From a virus, in IMG/VR virus record IMGVR_UViG_3300029448_000095, positions 1 to 44,046 of that record: DNA of 44,046 nt; one strand, given 5' to 3'. Below the pieces are notes generated by a model. It was given only the letters and a program-made list of their open reading frames with translations, ran no database searches and was not told where the DNA came from. Numbering within the stretch: the stretch's first letter is position 1; every line of letters begins with the position of its first letter. The position numbers were made by a program, and so were the translations under genes. Positions 6,995 to 13,851 of this stretch are shown piece after piece.

Positions 6995-7191
6995 TAACAC
7001 CAGAAGCTATGACTTTCGCTGAAACACTGAGAGGTGAAATTAGGCGCATAATGAATGAACTGACTGACAGAGTTGCTTTAGGGCAAGCTGAAAGTTTTGA
7101 TCAGTACCAACGAATGGTAGGACAAATTGAAGGTCTTGCCGTCGCAGAAAGGGAACTTCTTACCCTTTCAAAACAGCCAGACGAAGATTAG
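6991..7191 (+). CDS. Small conserved helical phage protein
   Basis: A 66-residue, probably all-helical protein (FAETLRGEIRRIMNELTDRV, then SFDQYQRMVGQIEGLAVAERELL). I recognise this type directly after portal genes in marine phages; its role is unknown, perhaps head assembly. The reading frame opens at TTG 6991, which overlaps the portal stop as TTGA; ATG 7009 is the alternative start and would remove six residues. Neither has a clear Shine-Dalgarno, consistent with coupling to the portal. Confidence 0.7.
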   Translation: MITPEAMTFAETLRGEIRRIMNELTDRVALGQAESFDQYQRMVGQIEGLAVAERELLTLSKQPDED

Positions 7192-7239
7192 TTCGTCGCG
7201 GGGGCCAGCTACCCAAACAGTTGCTTATAGGAGAAGAAC

Positions 7240-7620
7240 ATGAGCGGATCGGTATATTCTACCGCAGAGATTGACTTACCTGACAATCTCCCAATACCTA
7301 CGGGATATCACATTTTAGTGGTGCATCCGAAGGTAAACGAAACAACAGCGGGTGGATTATTTCTCCCCACTGACATTAAGAAAGCAGAAGATATCGCAAG
7401 TATCGTCTGTAAAGTAGTCACGATTGGAAAAGATGCCTATCCAGACACTGACCCAAGGTTTAGTGATGGCCCTTGGTGCGTAGAAGGAGATTGGGTTCTC
7501 TTGTCTAAGTATACTGGGCATAGGTTTGAATATGAGGGGGCAGAACTCCGCATAATTAATGATGACAGCGTTATGGCTGTGATCTCTGATCCAACCAAAG
7601 TATCGAGGGCTACAGCATGA
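7240..7620 (+). CDS. groES: GroES-like co-chaperonin (Cpn10)
   Basis: A 126-residue protein with the GroES layout: an N-terminal strand IPTGYHILVVHPK, a mobile loop ETTAGGLFLPT (residues 34-44) whose LFL corresponds to the IVL of GroES that docks on GroEL, then the barrel strands ASIVCKVVTIGKDAY, EGDWVLLSKYTGHRF and ELRIINDDSVMAVI. It is longer than bacterial GroES (97) and T4 gp31 (111), with a 17-residue N-terminal extension. Phage co-chaperonins replace host GroES so that GroEL can fold the capsid protein. Its position between portal and scaffold fits that role. AGGAGA lies ahead of ATG 7240. Confidence 0.9.
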   Translation: MSGSVYSTAEIDLPDNLPIPTGYHILVVHPKVNETTAGGLFLPTDIKKAEDIASIVCKVVTIGKDAYPDTDPRFSDGPWCVEGDWVLLSKYTGHRFEYEGAELRIINDDSVMAVISDPTKVSRATA

Positions 7621-8498
7621 TAGATGAAGAAGTCAAAGAGGAAGAAATAGAGGTTGATCTTACTGAAGAATCTGAAGCCGACGATGCTCCCGTACAGGAG
7701 AATAAAGCCGAAGATACCGAGGTTGAGCAACTTGAGGAAACTCCAGTTGAGGCTGAAGGAGAAGAGAAAAAGCCCCGTTCAACTAAATTTCAGAAGAGGA
7801 TAGATGACCTAACCCATAAACAGCGTGAAGCAGAGCGTCAGCGTGATGAATATTACAATGTCGCTAATAAGGTTATGGAAGAGAATAAACGTCTTAGAGA
7901 GCAAGCTTCCCAATTTGGGCAGTTAGGCTCAACTGAGATGGAAGGTCGCCTTAATTCCCAAGCCGAGGCCGCTAAGGCCGCCTATAAAAAGGCTTATGAA
8001 GAGGGTGACGCAGATGCCATTGTTTCGGCTCAAGAAGCTATGATTCAAGCTTCAACAGGACGACAGCAAGCGGCTCAAGTTAAGAGAGCGGCTGAAAGTA
8101 TTCAGAACCAATCTCAAATAGACCTTGCTCCTCCGCCTAATTCAAAGGCGGTGGAATGGGCAAGTAGGAATTCATGGTTTAATAAAGATATGATCATGAC
8201 TAACGCGGCTTATACAATTCACGATGAATTGATGCGAAGCGGTGTAAAGGGTGACTCTCCAGAATACTATTCGGCTTTAGATGCCAGAATGCAACAGGAG
8301 TTTCCTCAGAAATTTTCTGGAACTGTAACGACGGAACAGCCCAGAGAAAAGAACGTGAATTCAGTTGTTACCCCAGCGGGTAATCAAGCAAGCAAATCAC
8401 GCAAAGTCCGTTTAACGCCATCACAAGTGGCTGTCGCTAAACGACTTGGAGTTCCTATCGAGGAATATGCCAAGCAGTTTATCGCTCTTAATAGTTGA
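7617..8498 (+). CDS. Capsid scaffolding protein
   Basis: A 293-residue protein with an extremely acidic N-terminus (about 1-50), a long charged coiled coil (about 58-160), a more folded segment (VEWASRNSWFNKDMI to about residue 230) and a basic C-terminal end KSRKVRLTPSQVAVAKRLG. This composition and the position between portal and capsid genes are those of scaffolding proteins, which template the procapsid and then leave. The basic C-terminus is the usual capsid-binding part. The ATG overlaps the co-chaperonin stop (ATGA). Confidence 0.85.
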   Translation: MIDEEVKEEEIEVDLTEESEADDAPVQENKAEDTEVEQLEETPVEAEGEEKKPRSTKFQKRIDDLTHKQREAERQRDEYYNVANKVMEENKRLREQASQFGQLGSTEMEGRLNSQAEAAKAAYKKAYEEGDADAIVSAQEAMIQASTGRQQAAQVKRAAESIQNQSQIDLAPPPNSKAVEWASRNSWFNKDMIMTNAAYTIHDELMRSGVKGDSPEYYSALDARMQQEFPQKFSGTVTTEQPREKNVNSVVTPAGNQASKSRKVRLTPSQVAVAKRLGVPIEEYAKQFIALNS

Positions 8499-8506
8499 GG
8501 TAAAAA

Positions 8507-8968
8507 ATGACCGAACCTAAGAAAGCAATTCGTTCCACTGTTACTCAGAAGCGTGAAAGTGAAGAACGCCAACAAACATGGTCACCAGCTAATATTCTGC
8601 CTGATCCTGATCCCAAAGAAGGGATCAGATTTAAATGGGTCAGAGTTTCGTCTATGGGACAAGATGACCCCATGAATTACTCTAAAAAAATTCGTGAGGG
8701 TTGGACTCCAGTTCCAGTCGAAGAAGTACCAGAATTACAGCACCTTCTAATCGAACCGAATAAGAAATTTGAAGGTAAGATGGAAGTCGGTGGTTTGCTT
8801 CTATGTAAGATGCCCGAACATATGGCTAAACAACGCCAAGACCATTATCTCGCCCAATCTAGGGGTGCAATGGAATCCGTTGATAATAACCTTATGCGGG
8901 AATCAGACCCCCGAATGCCGATTAATGCCCCACAAAGGCAATCAAGATCGACTTTCGGATCGGGTTAA
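8507..8968 (+). CDS. Conserved head-region protein
   Basis: A 153-residue protein with the recognisable stretch WSPANILPDPDPKEGIRFKW, then RVSSMGQDDPMNYSKKIREG, seen next to scaffold and capsid genes of marine podovirus-like phages. The N- and C-termini are polar and probably disordered. No function is known; its location suggests a capsid assembly or accessory head role. GAGGT precedes ATG 8507, 8 bases after the scaffold stop. Confidence 0.65.
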   Translation: MTEPKKAIRSTVTQKRESEERQQTWSPANILPDPDPKEGIRFKWVRVSSMGQDDPMNYSKKIREGWTPVPVEEVPELQHLLIEPNKKFEGKMEVGGLLLCKMPEHMAKQRQDHYLAQSRGAMESVDNNLMRESDPRMPINAPQRQSRSTFGSG

Positions 8969-8998
8969 AATTAACTTTAATCTTGAAGGAGGTTTGAA

Positions 8999-9595
8999 AT
9001 GGCAACCGTTTCAGCACCGCGTGGGCTAAAACCTATCGCTCTCCTTGGAGGTATGCCTTTTGCTGGTTCTACTCAAACTATACTAATTAAGAGTGGATAT
9101 GCGACTGCTATCTTCAACGGGGATGTCGTAGGCTTTGCTGACGTTACAAACTCAACGGATGACGGATATCTGGTTAGAGAAGCCGCCGCCAATGAGGTCA
9201 ACCCAATTGGAGTGTTTATGGGCTGTAGTTACACAGACCCGTCAACAGGACAATTAACTTTTTCACAGCACTATCCCGGCTCAATAGCGGCTACGGATAT
9301 TAAGGCTGTGGTAACCATAAATCCGATGACTCTTTATGAGGTTCAAGCGGATGGTGCAATTGCACAAACGCTACTAGGTCAAACTATTGACTTGGTGCAA
9401 ACTCAAGCTGGAAGTGCCACTACTGGTAATTCTGGATTACAGGCTGACCAAAGCACTGCCGCGATTACAGGCAAATGCTGGCGTATAGTCGATTTCGTTG
9501 ACCGTCCGGGTTCTGCGATTGGTGATACATACACAGATATAGTTGTGATGATGAACCAAGCCGAACATGCCCTGATGGCAGCGGCTATAACATAG
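8999..9595 (+). CDS. Probable capsid decoration/stabilisation protein
   Basis: A 198-residue, beta-rich protein lying immediately upstream of the major capsid gene. It begins with APRGLKPIALLGGMPFAGST, a motif I know from a conserved marine-phage head protein. Small beta-rich proteins in this position commonly bind the outside of the capsid lattice. AAGGAGG at 8986-8992 is a very strong ribosome site, consistent with a protein needed in many copies. The decoration role is inferred from position and strength of initiation. Confidence 0.65.
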   Translation: MATVSAPRGLKPIALLGGMPFAGSTQTILIKSGYATAIFNGDVVGFADVTNSTDDGYLVREAAANEVNPIGVFMGCSYTDPSTGQLTFSQHYPGSIAATDIKAVVTINPMTLYEVQADGAIAQTLLGQTIDLVQTQAGSATTGNSGLQADQSTAAITGKCWRIVDFVDRPGSAIGDTYTDIVVMMNQAEHALMAAAIT

Positions 9596-9607
9596 GGGGT
9601 TTAGAAC

Positions 9608-10537
9608 ATGGCAATTTCACGTTCACAACTCATGAAAGAACTCCTTCCGGGGCTGAATGGCCTTTTTGGATTGGAGTACAAGCGGTATCCAGAACAGTGG
9701 AGAGCTTGTTATGAGATTGAGTCTTCTGATCGATCATTCGAAGAAGAAGTAAAACTCTCTGGTTTTGGGACTGCTCCCACTAAGCAAGAAGGTGCGGCGA
9801 TCACATACGATGACGCACAAGAAGCTTACACCAGTAGGTACACCCACGAAGTCGTGGCAATGGGTTTCAGCTTAACAACTGAAGCAGTAGAGGATAACCT
9901 CTATGATTCATTGTCCGCTCGTTATACAAAAGCTCTCGCAAGAGCCTTCCAAAATACTAAGGAAGTCAAAGGCGCGGCTTTATTTAACGAAGGCTTTACA
10001 GGTCAAGTAGGAGGAGACGGTGTTAACCTTTTCCATACTGCACACCCATTGGTAAATGGTGGTTCCAACGGAAACGAGCCGGGGTCCGCAGTGGACCTCA
10101 ACGAAACCTCTCTAGAAGCGGCAATCATTGCGATTGGCAAGTGGACAGATGAAAGAGGACTAAAAATAGCGGCTAGACCAATGAAGCTGATTATTCCTTC
10201 TGACCTTCAATTTGAAGCAGAAAGAATTATGAAGTCAACATTGTCAACAATCGCTGGCGGAACTGGTGATGGCACATTTGCCAAAAACGACGTAAATGCC
10301 TTGGCATCTACTGGAGCGGTTCCGGGCGGGTATATGGTGAATAACTTCCTCACCGATACTGACGCATGGTTCTTAAAAACCGACATTCCAAACTCGTTCA
10401 AGCACTTCACAAGAGTTGCTATGAAGACGGACATGGAAGGTGACTTCGAAACTGGAAACGTAAGATACAAAGGTAGAGAGCGTTACTCATTCGGTTATTC
10501 CGATCCGCTAGGATATTATGCGTCTCCGGGTGCTTAA
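9608..10537 (+). CDS. Major capsid protein
   Basis: A 309-residue protein that would form the icosahedral shell. The N-terminal part (LMKELLPGLNGLFGLEYKRY), the DRSFEEEVKLSGFG strand region, the long helix containing SARYTKALARAFQNTKEVKG and the C-terminal RYKGRERYSFGYSDPLGYY resemble HK97-fold capsid proteins of marine phages related to the Mu gpT-type group. No long N-terminal delta domain is present, consistent with the separate scaffold gene. GGGGGT lies upstream of ATG 9608. The gene is followed by a strong terminator, as usual for the most abundant product. Confidence 0.88.
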   Translation: MAISRSQLMKELLPGLNGLFGLEYKRYPEQWRACYEIESSDRSFEEEVKLSGFGTAPTKQEGAAITYDDAQEAYTSRYTHEVVAMGFSLTTEAVEDNLYDSLSARYTKALARAFQNTKEVKGAALFNEGFTGQVGGDGVNLFHTAHPLVNGGSNGNEPGSAVDLNETSLEAAIIAIGKWTDERGLKIAARPMKLIIPSDLQFEAERIMKSTLSTIAGGTGDGTFAKNDVNALASTGAVPGGYMVNNFLTDTDAWFLKTDIPNSFKHFTRVAMKTDMEGDFETGNVRYKGRERYSFGYSDPLGYYASPGA

Positions 10538-10562
10538 TTTCTGAACATTACGACGATATATT

Positions 10563-10590
10563 AGGGCGGCTTAGGTCGCCCTTTTATTTT
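10563..10590 (+). terminator. Rho-independent terminator after the capsid gene
   Basis: AGGGCGGC (10563-10570) pairs with GTCGCCCT (10575-10582) over 8 bp including one G-T pair, with loop TTAG, followed by TTTATTTT. It sits 26 bases after the major capsid stop and separates the capsid operon from the tail genes. Confidence 0.88.
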
Positions 10591-10612
10591 TATTCAATAA
10601 GGGGATTCGTTC

Positions 10613-10894
10613 ATGGCTTCAATAAAAGCTACCACAATTACATCGACAGGAACGGCTGTTGGTAACCCAGCAAGGGTTAAGAAGCTATATTACGTTCTTG
10701 GAAATAGTGCGGGGTCTATTGTTTTAAAAGATGGTGGGTCTGGCGGTGAGACAATTTTAACTTTAACAACTCCAGCCGCAACGACTGGTGAGGGAGTTGA
10801 TAGCATGACAATACCAGAAGACGGAATGCGTTTCGCTACGGATGTTCATGCAACTCTAACTAATATTTCTTCGTTAACAACATTTCATGGCTGA
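10613..10894 (+). CDS. Small beta-rich structural-region protein
   Basis: A 93-residue Thr/Gly/Ser-rich protein (MASIKATTITSTGTAVGNPA, then KKLYYVLGNSAGSIVLKDGG) that looks like a single beta-sandwich domain. I have seen similar short proteins near capsid genes in ocean phages; a head-fibre or decoration role is possible. AAGGGG lies 8 bases ahead of ATG 10613. Its stop overlaps the next gene (ATGGCTGA). The function is unknown. Confidence 0.65.
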   Translation: MASIKATTITSTGTAVGNPARVKKLYYVLGNSAGSIVLKDGGSGGETILTLTTPAATTGEGVDSMTIPEDGMRFATDVHATLTNISSLTTFHG

Positions 10895-11096
10895 CGATAT
10901 GGAAGATATGGCAGTCACACTAGCTCGATTAGAAGAGAGGCTAGAGCATCTTCACAAAGATGTAGATGAAATGAAGGCTGACGTTACTGAGCTGAGAGCA
11001 ACATCAAATCGGTGGAAGGGTGCTTTTATTGTTATACTGGCAGTAGGCGGTCTACTTGGATTTATTGCAGATTGGACAATAAATTTAATTAGGTAA
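10887..11096 (+). CDS. XhlA-like small membrane protein (coiled coil plus one TM)
   Basis: A 69-residue protein with an N-terminal heptad-rich coiled coil (about 5-40; LARLEERLEHLHKDVDEMKA) and one C-terminal membrane helix (about 44-66; GAFIVILAVGGLLGFIADW). This is the layout of the XhlA/haemolysin-type lysis-associated proteins. Here it is far from the endolysin, between capsid and tail genes, so a virion or membrane-attachment role is equally possible. Translation is coupled to the preceding gene. Confidence 0.6.
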   Translation: MADDMEDMAVTLARLEERLEHLHKDVDEMKADVTELRATSNRWKGAFIVILAVGGLLGFIADWTINLIR

Positions 11097-11117
11097 GTAC
11101 AACGGGAGGCAAAAAAT

Positions 11118-11531
11118 TTGGACCCATTAAGCGGTGCGCTTTTAGCATTCGGGGCTATCAAAAAGGGGATATCGATTGGGAAAGACCTCAGTTCGATGTC
11201 CAAGGATATTAATAACCTTTTTGAATTTATAGACGGCACAAAGGCGGCAAATAAAAGCAAATCTGACCCGCTAAATGACTTTATTTTGAAGAAAAAAGCG
11301 GAGGATTTTGAGAGAGATTTAAGAGACGTGATTATTTCGGCCCGCGGTATGAAGGCTTATGATGAGTTCGTTTCAATGCGAAAAAAGTCAGCCGAAGCTC
11401 ATCGAGCTAGTAAGTATGCGGCTATGGCCCGCAGAAACAAAATTATTCAAGTGCTTTCAATTCTTGCTGGCATTGCAATTTTTTTAGGATCAATAGTAGG
11501 AATGATATATTTTGCGTCACTCTATGCTTAA
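11118..11531 (+). CDS. Conserved membrane-anchored phage protein
   Basis: A 137-residue protein starting at TTG 11118, with GGGAGG (11104-11109) 8 bases upstream supporting that start. The N-terminus DPLSGALLAFGAIKKGISIG is a short amphipathic glycine-containing helix, the middle is charged and helical, and residues about 112-135 (VLSILAGIAIFLGSIVGMIY) form a membrane helix. I know similar proteins starting MDP-SGAL from many marine phages; their role is unknown. Location suggests a virion or entry-related function. Confidence 0.65.
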   Translation: MDPLSGALLAFGAIKKGISIGKDLSSMSKDINNLFEFIDGTKAANKSKSDPLNDFILKKKAEDFERDLRDVIISARGMKAYDEFVSMRKKSAEAHRASKYAAMARRNKIIQVLSILAGIAIFLGSIVGMIYFASLYA

Positions 11532-11712
11532 AAGAATTAACCCAATCGCAAGAGCAATGTTGCGGTTAAGAAAACCAAAACAAGTTATTCCTAATAAGAA
11601 AAAAAACCTTCCCCCTGAGTACGATGACGAAGACATCGAACTTATTGGAGATGTTTATATCGATATGGATACTGGCAAAGTTATGTCGGGTCAAAAGGAA
11701 GAAAACGATTGA
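11524..11712 (+). CDS. Small conserved phage protein (RINPIARA type)
   Basis: A 62-residue protein from ATG 11524, overlapping the previous stop by eight bases. It has a basic N-terminus (MLKRINPIARAMLRLRKPKQ, then VIPNKKK) and an acidic C-terminal half. The N-terminal pattern recurs in marine phages beside connector genes. A TTG at 11512 would extend it by four residues, but the ATG matches relatives I know better. The function is unknown. Confidence 0.65.
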   Translation: MLKRINPIARAMLRLRKPKQVIPNKKKNLPPEYDDEDIELIGDVYIDMDTGKVMSGQKEEND

Positions 11713-11897
11713 GCTGGAGACGGGTTCGCAAGGGATATTTAGGACACAAAAAACATAAAATGGCAGAAGGCAAGCGTGATAAAATACTCCAAAGACACGC
11801 CGACAAAAAGGAAATGCTATCCTTTAGGTCTTCGCCTTATTGGATATTTACTAAGGATTATGAATGGCAACTTCGGGAACAACAGCATTCAATTTAA
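11709..11897 (+). CDS. Small basic hypothetical protein
   Basis: A 62-residue basic protein (WRRVRKGYLGHKKHKMAEGK, ending with SPYWIFTKDYEWQLREQQ). It opens at TTG 11709, which overlaps the preceding TGA as TTGA; ATG 11760 is a possible shorter start. The last 34 bases overlap the adaptor gene. No family is recognised. Confidence 0.5.
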   Translation: MSWRRVRKGYLGHKKHKMAEGKRDKILQRHADKKEMLSFRSSPYWIFTKDYEWQLREQQHSI

Positions 11898-12541
11898 ATA
11901 TTGAGGATATAATTGAAGAAGCCTTTGAGAGAGCTGGCCTTCAACGTGCGTATACTGGTCAAGATTACAAGACCGCAAGGAGAAGCTTAAATTTGATTGG
12001 TCAGGAGTTTGCCAATAAAGGCGTAAACCTATGGACAATCGATAATGCTACGGTTTCATTAACTTCTGGAACGTCAACATATACTCTTCCCTCAGATACA
12101 GTCTCCATTCTTGATCATACAATTAGACAAGGAACTGGCACAAACCAATCTGATTTGGCAATAACCAGAATGTCGGTTGGGGAGTATGCTTCTCTCTCTG
12201 CTAAAAATTCTACAGGACGACCCACTAAAATTTACGTTGAGAGATTAAGGGATGCTCCTAAAGTAACTCTTTGGCCTGTCCCCGATAGTGGGAATTATAC
12301 TTTAGTTTATTATCGTATTAGAAGAATTGAAGATTCTGCAAATGGTGGAGCTACTCAATACGATGCCCCTACCCGTTTTCTTCCCACAATCGTTGCGGCT
12401 CTGAGTTATCAAGTAGCTTTAAAAAATCCAGAAAGTTTACCAAGAGTTCAGCTCCTAAAACAATTATACGACGAAGAGTTCGCATTAGCGGCGGCTGAAG
12501 ATAGGGATCGTAGCGACTTTACGATTGTGCCAGCTCTATGA
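11864..12541 (+). CDS. Head-tail adaptor protein (P22 gp4-like)
   Basis: A 225-residue protein with the signature of marine-phage connector proteins: NIEDIIEEAFERAGL, then DYKTARRSLNLIGQEFANKG, VNLWTIDNATVSLTSGTSTY and later YYRIRRIEDS and APTRFLPTIVAALSYQVALK. Proteins of this class attach under the portal and begin the short tail, as P22 gp4 or T7 gp11 do. The ATG lies within the end of the preceding small gene. The stop overlaps the next start (ATGA). Confidence 0.8.
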   Translation: MATSGTTAFNLNIEDIIEEAFERAGLQRAYTGQDYKTARRSLNLIGQEFANKGVNLWTIDNATVSLTSGTSTYTLPSDTVSILDHTIRQGTGTNQSDLAITRMSVGEYASLSAKNSTGRPTKIYVERLRDAPKVTLWPVPDSGNYTLVYYRIRRIEDSANGGATQYDAPTRFLPTIVAALSYQVALKNPESLPRVQLLKQLYDEEFALAAAEDRDRSDFTIVPAL

Positions 12542-12819
12542 GGTATTCAAGCGGTAAACACTCTAAAGCAATTTGTGATCGATGTGGTCAGAAGTATAAA
12601 TATTCTCAGCTTAAACCAGAGATTTATAACAGGAAGCCAAATGGCTTGAGGGTCTGTCCTAGTTGTTTAGACAAAGACCATCCTCAACTTCAACTTGGTA
12701 GAGCAAAAATAATTGATGCGGAGGCTCTGCGACATCCTCGACCAGATGTCTCTGAAACAGCAACAAACAACGCAACCTTTGACAATAAATATCCCCATAC
12801 GGCTGGAACCAGATCATGA
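12538..12819 (+). CDS. Zinc-ribbon protein in the connector block
   Basis: A 93-residue protein with CDRCGQKY (C13, C16) and CPSCLD (C40, C43), a four-cysteine zinc ribbon, followed by a polar tail without fold signals. The stretch KYSQLKPEIYNRKPNGLRVC is familiar from marine phages, where it sits between the two adaptor genes as here. The function is not established; it could be a virion component or an assembly factor. It overlaps both neighbours by four bases, so the three genes are tightly co-translated. Confidence 0.75.
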   Translation: MRYSSGKHSKAICDRCGQKYKYSQLKPEIYNRKPNGLRVCPSCLDKDHPQLQLGRAKIIDAEALRHPRPDVSETATNNATFDNKYPHTAGTRS

Positions 12820-13454
12820 CAACATATGCCAATCTAGTTTCTAATATAAAACAATACATGGAGGATGATGGTACTGAGTTTAGTACTGCTATCGATACAT
12901 TCATTGATTTAACAGAAATAAAAATGAGTCGGGATATAAAAACTCCGGGCTTTAGAAGAAGAGCGACAGCTCCATTAACTTCTGGCAACCCTTTTGTAAC
13001 TATGCCTACCGATCTTGTAATTCTTGAAAGTTTAAGCTTAATGAATTCAGGGTCTGGTCCCACGGCAAATAACACCGTTCTTTTATTAAAGACAGATGAA
13101 TTTATAGCGGAATTTTGGCCTGATAGATCAGCGACTGGAACTCCAAAATATTTTAATTATTTTGACGATACTACCTTATATTTAGCCCCAACTCCCAGCT
13201 CGGCTTTAAACGTGGAGATTTCATACAAGTACAGGTTAGCTGGATTAAGTTCCTCTAATACGACCAACTGGTTAACCGAAAATGCATACGATGCATTGTT
13301 GTATGGGTGCTTGGTCGAAGCGGGGAGCTTTAATCGAAATGAACCAATGGTGCAGAAATACATGGCTTTGTATGTAGCCGCTGTTCAAGCGATTAATAAC
13401 GAGCAATCGACAAGGCTATCAATAGATAGTTTTTACCAAAAAACAGAAAGCTAA
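12816..13454 (+). CDS. Phage adaptor protein (head-tail connector, SU10-adaptor-like)
   Basis: A 212-residue protein beginning TTYANLVSNIKQYMEDDGTE with FIDLTEIKMSRDIKTPGFRR, then a beta region (LVILESLSLMNSGSG; TLYLAPTPSSALNVEISYKY) and a helical end (AYDALLYGCLVEAGSFNRNE). This matches proteins usually annotated as phage adaptor, a connector ring beneath the portal. It is co-translated with the preceding zinc-ribbon gene (ATGA). Together with the gene at 11864 it would form the neck of a short tail. Confidence 0.75.
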   Translation: MTTYANLVSNIKQYMEDDGTEFSTAIDTFIDLTEIKMSRDIKTPGFRRRATAPLTSGNPFVTMPTDLVILESLSLMNSGSGPTANNTVLLLKTDEFIAEFWPDRSATGTPKYFNYFDDTTLYLAPTPSSALNVEISYKYRLAGLSSSNTTNWLTENAYDALLYGCLVEAGSFNRNEPMVQKYMALYVAAVQAINNEQSTRLSIDSFYQKTES

Positions 13455-13469
13455 TTTAGGAGAAGATAA

Positions 13470-13841
13470 ATGGCATCAATTTCAGACTACGTTCTTGACG
13501 CGGCTCTTGCTAAGTTTGATACAGAAGCAAACCGTATAGACATTACGTCTCAAGAAGCAACAACGTATGCGGCGGCAACGTCCACATATACTCTTGGAAA
13601 CAAAACATCAATTAGTATCGGCGCACCCGCTGATCGATCTGGTGGTGGAAGAGAGGTGACCGTAAGTGCAATTACTGACGGAACTGTGTCGGGTACTGGG
13701 ACAGCAACTCATTACGCTATTGTTGATTCAGGCAATTCGAGGCTTTTAGGCACTGGGAGCTTATCATCATCGCAAGCTGTTACTTCTGGGAACACATTCT
13801 CACTGGCATCTTTTAAAATCGGTATACCTGATCCAGCATAA
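13470..13841 (+). CDS. Small structural-region protein
   Basis: A 123-residue Ser/Thr/Gly-rich protein. The first ~35 residues (SISDYVLDAALAKFDTEANR) are helical, the rest looks like beta structure. I know similar proteins upstream of fibre genes in marine phages, without a function. TAGGAGA lies 8 bases before ATG 13470. It probably belongs to the tail. Confidence 0.55.
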   Translation: MASISDYVLDAALAKFDTEANRIDITSQEATTYAAATSTYTLGNKTSISIGAPADRSGGGREVTVSAITDGTVSGTGTATHYAIVDSGNSRLLGTGSLSSSQAVTSGNTFSLASFKIGIPDPA

Positions 13842-13851
13842 GGGTTAAACT

